Assembly (NCBI RefSeq): GCF_014839805.1
Contig: NC_051129.1
Location: 2,728,001-2,792,000 of the forward strand
Direction: 5' to 3'
From: Manduca sexta
Lineage: Eukaryota; Arthropoda; Insecta; Lepidoptera; Sphingidae
DNA length: 64,000 nucleotides
Part shown: one piece after another, positions 49,601 through 58,600 of the stretch
Position numbering within the stretch: the stretch's first letter is position 1
Layout: each line of letters opens with the position of its first letter
Translations under genes and position numbers: made by a program
The notes under the pieces: model-generated
The model's input: the letters and a program-made list of their open reading frames with translations, nothing else
Database searches by the model: none
What the model was told of the DNA's origin: nothing

Positions 49601-52600
49601 GTATTTTCTAACACTAATAATTAAAATAAAACAATTTTGCGGATTTTATCGCTGTTTTTATATTATAATTTTCTTCAGACGTTTCAAAGACTGCAGCGTT
49701 CGTGGTCACGGGGCGACTAAAGTGTTACTCATTTAAAAAGTCACACTAAAAATATACAAATTCCATGATTTTACCATTCAATGGTAGCTTGTAAGCATTA
49801 AGTAGGGACACAATTTAATACAGAGCTAATATTTCTCAAGGCATCTAGGACAAGATACAAGATATCGTACCTAGGCATTAAGTCGCTGATCCTGTTCGCC
49901 TACATACGCAAGTTATTAGTCTGCCGACCCACTGATCCCAAGTTCACGCACATTATTATCTACGTATCGTATGTTAGCAATTTTTATGGGATTCGAATGC
50001 GTTTTTAATTAATGTTTATGCTTTTATAGTTTGCGATATGTTGGCAAATGTATTAAGAAATTATTATCAATTTTTTTATAAGTGCACGTTAACCTACTAC
50101 GCCTAATGGTAAGTGGAGTGGGATACAATGGAATATCGTCTGAAGAGAGATGATTACCCCTAGGCAGTCGACACAAGTATGCCGGCCTGTTGGAAACGGA
50201 TATACACAGGCTGATCCCGGAACGCGACACACTTACGTGTGCCACTATGGTGGGTTTGACATCTTGTGTACGGTGCTCGCTATCCGTGCGGTTATAAAAT
50301 ATATCCACAGCAAATGAGTGTAAAGATGTATTTAGGAATAACTGAGTCATCTATCCTAAGACAATGTCTCTCGTTACTCGACATCTGGACTGGCGTGTAT
50401 TAAGGAGAGGATGACAAAACCTGGACAAAATTCCAACCAACAGCTAGAATTCAAACCTAACATCTTGTCAATCGCCATTGTAATTATGATATGTATTAAC
50501 GAGGATTTCATGAATTTTATCATATTTAAGTGATTGAAGAAATTTGTTTAAAAGTTTTCATTTTGGTAAATCATAAAAGACAATTGATAGTTCCCCTTTA
50601 TTTATCTTACGAGATTATTGGATTTTTTTTACTCAAAAGACTAGAATGTGTTGTATTTATTTCATTTTGAATATTTAATAGAAACTTGTAATAATGTGCC
50701 AGTGATCTATACACTTTTCAATTAACCTTATTGTATCGGAATACTAGGATACTTCACACATACCGCTTTTATCTCCCAAGGGGTAGACAGAAGCGCAACC
50801 TGGGCACTCAGTTTCTATGCGTATTCCATCCCGTGATGTGATGGGGGCGAGCGTATCGCCATATCGTTCACAAATTTCAGACTCCAGGCTAGTACTGTAT
50901 AGAAATATCAATTTGTCCACCCTGGTTTCGAACCCAGGACCTCAGAGCGGTGTTTCGCATTCAATACAACTACGTCTCCGAGAGTTCTTTGTAGCGAAAG
51001 TATTTTTGTTCACATTTTCTCTTCTGAAATTTTGATATACCATTTTTTATGGCGGATAAAATGAACGAGGTGTGATAGCTAAATACCTGATCTCAGAAGG
51101 TGGTCTGTATGCGGCGCTGGTGACATATACGTCGGAGCCGGAGTCGGCGCGCGGCGAACCGTTCGACTGCTGGTGCCGCCGTCCGTTGCGATGGTCACCA
51201 CCGCCTGACGGTGACCGCGTCCTCTCATCCATTGTCTATAAAAATAACAATTGCATTATCTATATATATATAAATTAATCTCTATTCCCCTTGGTCACGC
51301 CATCACGCGTGAACGGCTGGACCGATTTCACAATTCTTTTTGTTATGTTTGTTATTGTCAGGAGAAGGTTCTTATGACAGAAAAAATTCAAAACTTGCGC
51401 GAAAAATTAGAAAATTTAAGAAAACTTAACGAAAATATTAATTTTTAAATAACTGTCAGCGATTGACATCATGCGTGCTGATAATTCATAGTTAAGACGG
51501 GACAACGTCTGTCGGGTCAGCTAGTATTCAATATAACAAGACTCTTTAGACCACGGACGGAAATCTCAACGTTTAAATTAAAGTTCAAATCCACCCGATG
51601 AAATTTTTTATTAAATTATGTCGTATGTATGATTGTTATATTTCAGAATACATATGTGCATTACGTTATAGAGATAAAGTTGAAATTGCTATATTAAATT
51701 CCAAATTTTCGCTTCGATGGTCTTCGACTCTACGCACTAGTGATGTAACGAATGTCATTTTTTGAACAGTCACGAATGCGAATGCGAATGCGAATATCTG
51801 CTACCGACATTCGCAAATGCGAATGCGAATGCGAATGTTTAGTTTTTGTTCAAATTTGGCGCCAATTTTCTATGATGATTATCTAAATTTTATTATTATC
51901 TAAGATGATAATTATCTAAACATTAAAAAAGTTATGTAAAGACTGATAAAAAAATTATAGAAGTATTTTTTTTGTTTCTTTCAATTGCTTTTAATTTCTT
52001 AGTTGCTATTGTGTTACAAGTTCTAATGAGAATTAAATTTTTAAGCTTTATTAAAGTAAACGAAATAATTTTGTTTATTTTTAAAGTTTAATATTCCTCT
52101 ACTCAAGTTTAATTACTAACTTAAAAACATGGTAAAAATAGTTAATTAATTGGTATGTTCTAAGAAAGAGAGGTATTTTTCTTTGAGAGTCTATAATTTT
52201 TTTGTTTGTTTGTTTAGACTATATTTATAGTTTATTGTAGAAGAATATTGTTTTAGTTTAGATTTTGATTTTATTAACCTACTATTACACACACACAGTA
52301 TTACGAATATTATCTCGGAAGGGGTATGCAGAGGCGCAACCAGGGCACCCACTTTTCGCCAAGTGTGTTCCGTCTAATAGTGTGACAGGGGCGAGCCTAT
52401 CGCCATGTCGGGCACAAATTTCACACTCCGGGCTGATACTGAGCAGAAAAACCCAAATATCACTTTGCCCGATCCGGGATTCGAACCCAGGACCTCAGAG
52501 CGCTGCCGTACCGCACATGCAGTAGAACTATGCGACCGAGGCAGTCTACTATTATCTTCAAATATATTTTTTTCTGATATTGACATTCGCAAAACATTCG

Positions 52601-55600
52601 CAGAAATTTTGCGAATGCGAATGCGAATGCGAATATCCAAAAATATGCGAATATTCGCGAATGCGAATATTCGTTACATCACTACTACGCACGTATGAAT
52701 TGACTCAAGTCGTAATTCTATTTTTTAAGACGTAATTCCATCAAATTAGCACAAAAGTTCCATACATACGAAGGCCTTGTAAATATAACCTCTGAATGTT
52801 TCCACAAGGTTTATGCGCGTTTTATTCACAATAAACACCGTGATTGGTACTAAAATTGTATGAGTATGAATGGGGAACAATAAGCAATGTATTGTTTGTA
52901 TGAATCAAGTATTGAGTGACAGCGATTTTAAATTTGGCTTGGATGACTTGGTTTACTTGTAAAATTGCAAGGTTTTTGAAGTTGGAACTGCAAAAATAAA
53001 ATTATAAATTTCGAACGTTGTTTTGAGGATTTATACTGCCGGCCTATTTTAATCGCATCGAAAACGCGCGATAGTTTTACGCGCTTGTCAATTTTCAGCG
53101 CGCATGTTCGCTATTAAGCGGCAGTTGGTAGAACGGACTGCTGAGACGAATGTCCGCAGGTTCGAAACCCAAGGGCACACACCTCTGACTATTATAAAAT
53201 GATTTGTGTAGTCTTTGTGAATTATCTCTTGCTTTAATGGTGAAGGAAAACATCCTGAGGAAACCTGCATACCTGAGAAGTTCTCTATAGGAATTTTGAG
53301 GATGTGTGAAGTCTACCAATCCGCACTAGGCCAGGGTGGTGGACTAAGGCCTAATCCCTTTCGATACTAGAGGAGGTCCGTGCCCAGCAGTGAGACAGTA
53401 TGTAATATAGGGCTGACATTATAATATTATATATTTGTATTTACCTAGTTTCTGGCTGCATCGCTTTTAAAATTCCTCCTCGGCATCACCAATGTGCTAT
53501 CTGAATTAATTTAAATTTGAATACGCGTGTATTCGCGTGGCATCAGCATTATTTGCTCGTCTACCCGTGCTCTTTGCAACTCAATTACGAGACGAGCTAC
53601 CCGCTTTGTCAACACCATACAACTTTGAAAATACTACACGGCAGCATATTTATCATTCCAGCTGTTTGAATGTACCAAATGACCTTTATTACTTTGTATG
53701 ATATTAAGACAATGTACTCACTAACAAGCTAATATTTATTTACATATAATTTATTACACAACAGCGATAATAAGGCAGGCTAACGACAAAGGCGTAAAAA
53801 ATATTACTTAGGAATGTTAACGATCAGAAATAGCTAGGATTATAACTATGGTTAATCAGCCTCGACATTGAGTAGTGGACTGTTTCTTTGTTAGATTAAT
53901 ATTATTATATGGCGGTCTAAAGCTAAAATGTCAATGGTTTATGACCAATATGGAGTGGACTGATTTTTATTATGAAGCTGTTAAGCTGTTGTTAGCTGCT
54001 TGTTTGGCCAAAAACGTGATAGATGAACGTGCGGCTAAGTCTTTTCCTTCACACCGTAATACAACTACGCCCTTATGCAGTGCCGGATTTATATTTTTTA
54101 TGAGTGTAGGCCACTTTATTTCCGCCGGCCCATGTAGGAAGGTTTATGTATGTAGGTTTCTAAAATACTTAATAATTTTCCATTTGTTTATGTTATGGAA
54201 GGCATTAAAGTTAAATAAACGAATGATTAATTAAATCGAGTGAGCGTCCTCTGAAATTTACCGCCCCTAGGCTGCCGCCCATAGGCCACGGCCTATACGG
54301 CCTATTTACAAATCCAGGTCTGCCCCTATGGAATTAAGGCGTGAGAGTGTGTAAAACAAACATTATTGTAGTAAAACTTCTTTATTATTCTTTTGTTAGT
54401 ACGTGTTTAATACATTTGTTTGCACCTGCGTATTACCTCTAGTATTTATATTCTTTTATTATTGGCATGGCATGTTAAATTGGATATACAGTGAAAACCG
54501 GTTATAGTGACATTCAAGGGAAAACCGTATCTGGACGCTATATCCGATAGTCGTTATAAACGATACTCTTTTTTATGCATGTATTTAAAGGGACCTTACT
54601 ATTTAGTCGTTATAACCGATGCGTCGCTATAACCGGAGTCGTCATAACCGGTTTCTACTGTACCTATATCGATTTGTTTTACTAAATTTAAGAAGTTTGA
54701 TAGTAATACTTCACGTTTGAATATCAATGCCAATCGCCTCAGCTCATGTCACACAACCAATCCAATATTAGCTTACATACGGCAATGTTTGCAATTTAAT
54801 TGATCGCTGGCCGGCATTATGATGTACGGCGCAAAATAAACCCTGCCATCTGTTTTCACTCGAAGCCGAAATGCGTACGCCGTGACGTGAACTGTATATT
54901 ATTTTTAATAGTTTATTAATCATAATCATTAATGTTATTGCATGGGAATGTTGAGAATCCGCGTGTTCTTGTGGAAGTAATAAAGTGAGGAATTTGTCTT
55001 TATGAGCAACTGCTGGTTTTTATTGGCTTTTATGAAATTTTGGCTGGAATATGATAGTTCGTTATTTATTTATCTTATATGTGAGAGTCCACCTGGGTTG
55101 GTACCACTGTAATGTTTATTTCTGACGCTAAGCAGTAGTGTGTAGTCACTGTTGTGTTCCGTTTTGAACGACATTGTGCCAGTGTAACCACTGGACATAA
55201 TAAGACTTAACTTTTCATGTCTAAGGATGGCGAGCGCAATGGAATACCAAATAATACTTTGTAATTCAAGGTGTTGGATAGTGTCTACTGTTTATGGGCG
55301 GTCGTTTCGCTTACCATCAGGCGAACGGAAATCTCGTCCCGTCATGTAAAGCAATAAAAAAAAACAATTTTATAGAGGTCTGCCCACCCCTTCTAAGAAT
55401 AAACGTTTGTAAAAATCTCCTAACAACAACAATGGTTCGTAACAAAGGTAATTAAGTGGTCAATTTCTCTGCCAAACTCTTTGAAGTCATCGTAAAATTG
55501 ACTGAGAAAGTATATTTTTATGTTCTGCCGTATATTGTTAAGTGGAGGCGTATACGTCAAAGTGTTGGTCAGCTGACCGAAATCTGTTACATTCTTCGGA

Positions 55601-58600
55601 ATAGTATATTGTTAAACTCAGACCTGTCTGTAAGTTCTATGTAGAAAATTTTTGGCATTACATTTTATAATTAAATATACACATTTAAAATCAGTAAATT
55701 TATCTCCGCTTTTTGAATCTAGTCCGAATTTTCCTAAGAAAGCCTGATAATCGTCGTTATATTTTTTTTAGCTAGTGATATTCTGCATTAAATGATGAGA
55801 AAGGAAGCTCGCCTGAAGGTAACTGGGAAGCGACATGGACCCCACAGGATGTACCTACATCAGATTGATAGTCTTTTTTTTTTCTCAAGGCGAGTTGAGG
55901 TCCTCTGCCTGGACGACGGCGTGTATGAGTTTTAGGAACTCGTTCTAACAGCGAATGGCAAGAGTCATATCGTCCTTTGGATCACTCAGCAATTTTTTTG
56001 AAAAATTGTGTTTCTATTACCAACTAAAGTGTGTTTTTTTTACAACTGTACTATATACACTATTATTTATGAACTTGTGAACTGAATTTTGAACATATGT
56101 AACTGTAGGTTGATCTAATTGCAATGGAATTTGGTGCGCAAATGCATTATGTTTATTTTGACAACGCATTTAGAATCACATGACTTCATACATTGTTAAT
56201 TGTGTTGCGATGAACCAGTCTCCGCACCTTCATTCAGTAACGAGAGGTTTTGTCATGACCAATGATGGGCATGGGTTCTGTGAATGAATTGAAGACGATA
56301 ATAATGAATAAATGATTCAATTATGGCGAAGTTTAAATGAATCATTTGACTTTATTACGCAGCGTTCGTGAAATAAAACAGTTAGTGAATTTGTTGAATT
56401 AATTGTAGGTATTGTGATCGAAGATAGCAGGGTTCTTTAAAGGGCCGGCACAATTGTGTTGAGTGTCGAGAGGTAATCATCTCTCGTCAACCAACATTCT
56501 TTTGGACCCCACTTCATTTATCAGGTGCAGTGAAGTAACTTTCGCGTGGACGTATAAAAACATTTCTATAAAAATGTTGCTATGTGTAAATATCTTTAAA
56601 GGCGTATAACACCTGTGTATATCTCTAAAGGAAAGTTGTTTGCAATTAGAATGCACATGACGCGTGCATTCGGCTTTGCTTTACGAGAAAGTTTCCGCTA
56701 AAACGGATTGTTAGTACGTAAGGAATTTTCTAGAAAAGGATTGTGAAGATTTATCTTATTGCCAAGGATTTATGTCTCTTCATTGGTTAGTTGCAGCTTG
56801 GCTGAAGAGCGAAGGGCCCTGGTCGATTCATGAGGAATATATTATTCTATCAACCCTGTATTATAATAGTGCTAGGCACGGGCCTACTCTACTGAGAGGG
56901 TTTAGGTCTCAGTCCACCACGCTGGCCCAGAGCGGATTGGTAGACTTCATATACCTTCAAAATTATTATGAAGAACTTGTCAGGTATGCAGGTATCCTCG
57001 CGATGTTTTCCTTCACCGTTTAAGCAAGCTATAATTTACTTGCTGTCATGAAGAAACGAGGAGCACATTTTTTTGTATGATAGAGTACTCAAATAAAAGT
57101 AGAGATGTATTACGACCCATGGTTGGAAAATTCTGCTATAGACAATGAATATGTCTAGTGGCTCTACCAGTTTTAAAATTGCCTAGATGTCATAATTTTT
57201 ACTACAAATTACTTATTATATTAATAACGAATTTAGCAAGTAGGTTTATTGGATTTTTACAATTTTCTTGTCATATGTTCTTCTTAACAATTGTACTAAT
57301 AAATGACAAAATAACATGAATTCCTGAAGATATTTCAAATACCATTTATCATCATTCTATTTAATGTAAGAACAGGTATCAATAACTTCTTTTCATTGAG
57401 TAAATCTATCCGTGGAAACAACGGTCCTCTTGGATGGTTCATTTGATAGCCAGAATGCGGAACTGTCATTTGGATTCCAATAGTTCAACAATACATCAAG
57501 TATTGTTTTTCGATAATAGTATTTCTGAGAACGAATACGAATGTTATTGCGGAAATAATATGACGAAGAGCCTACACTGCTCGCGATATTTGAATACTTT
57601 AGATGGAAATTGGTAGCAGAATAGTCTGATTTTTCGTCAACTGTTTGTTTAAAATAATAAATATTTTTCTCTTTGCTCAACTTTTAAAAAATGTCAGTGT
57701 CAGTAAAAGAGTAAATTTACGTTGCTCTTTTAAAAAAAACGCATAGCTCTTTTATAAACACATTTTTTAGATGCTAAAAAGATTTAAATCAGTGTTTTTG
57801 ATTCATCTTTTCGGCATGCTATATACAGTATGTTGTTTAATAGTAATCGAGACGCAATTCACTCCTATTTATAAACTACAGGATGTTTAATTACGTCATT
57901 AACTTATATAATTGGGTAATGTTGTGTTAGTATAAATATAATTATTACTATTTCTTGAACCCTTTGACGTCAGCGTCAACAAGTGCTATCTTTCAACAGT
58001 TTACGATTACTAAAATGTTTGATAAATATCTTTCATGTGATGAAAATAGGGTTTTGTTTTGAGTCGTACGGTAATAATGTATTGCGTTTGTGATGTTTGT
58101 TATGCTATTCCGAATTGGTTACGTGTGTATTGTGGTATTTGTGTATTACTAATTATATTTGGATTCTGTGTAAATAGAGGGTGGAAATTTTGCATACGTT
58201 CAAAATGAAAATAGCTTCTTACAGGGTTTGAATATATTTTCTAAATATCGTGTATACAGTAAAATCTGTTTATCTGTTTGCATTTACCTAAAATGACTAC
58301 AGGAATTTCAATACATATTTCTTTTAGTAAGTGCATTTTTTACATAAATCGGTTAACGATCACGAGGATATGACGAAGTACATAAATATCCACAGTTCCA
58401 AAAGAAGTACTTAATTGCGGTGTTTACATGTGATTAGCGATTTGTAAGGATGTAGGATAAAAAAATATATAAGGTATATCCTACCACCTGATGGTGGAGA
58501 TATATTTTATATTCGCCCTGATAGCGACCACCGTACACGTGCAAGTGCGACCAAGTTGTTAACACCCGCCATAGTAGCCCACGTAAGTGTGTCGCGTTCC

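Noticed and set aside
53875..54234. 119-codon open frame as a gene
   Set aside because: It overlaps a decayed transposon-like stretch, has no domain and lies inside intron 1 of the minus-strand gene.
57393..57680. 95-codon minus-strand frame and 60-codon plus-strand frame
   Set aside because: They overlap on opposite strands and neither shows a domain or splice context.
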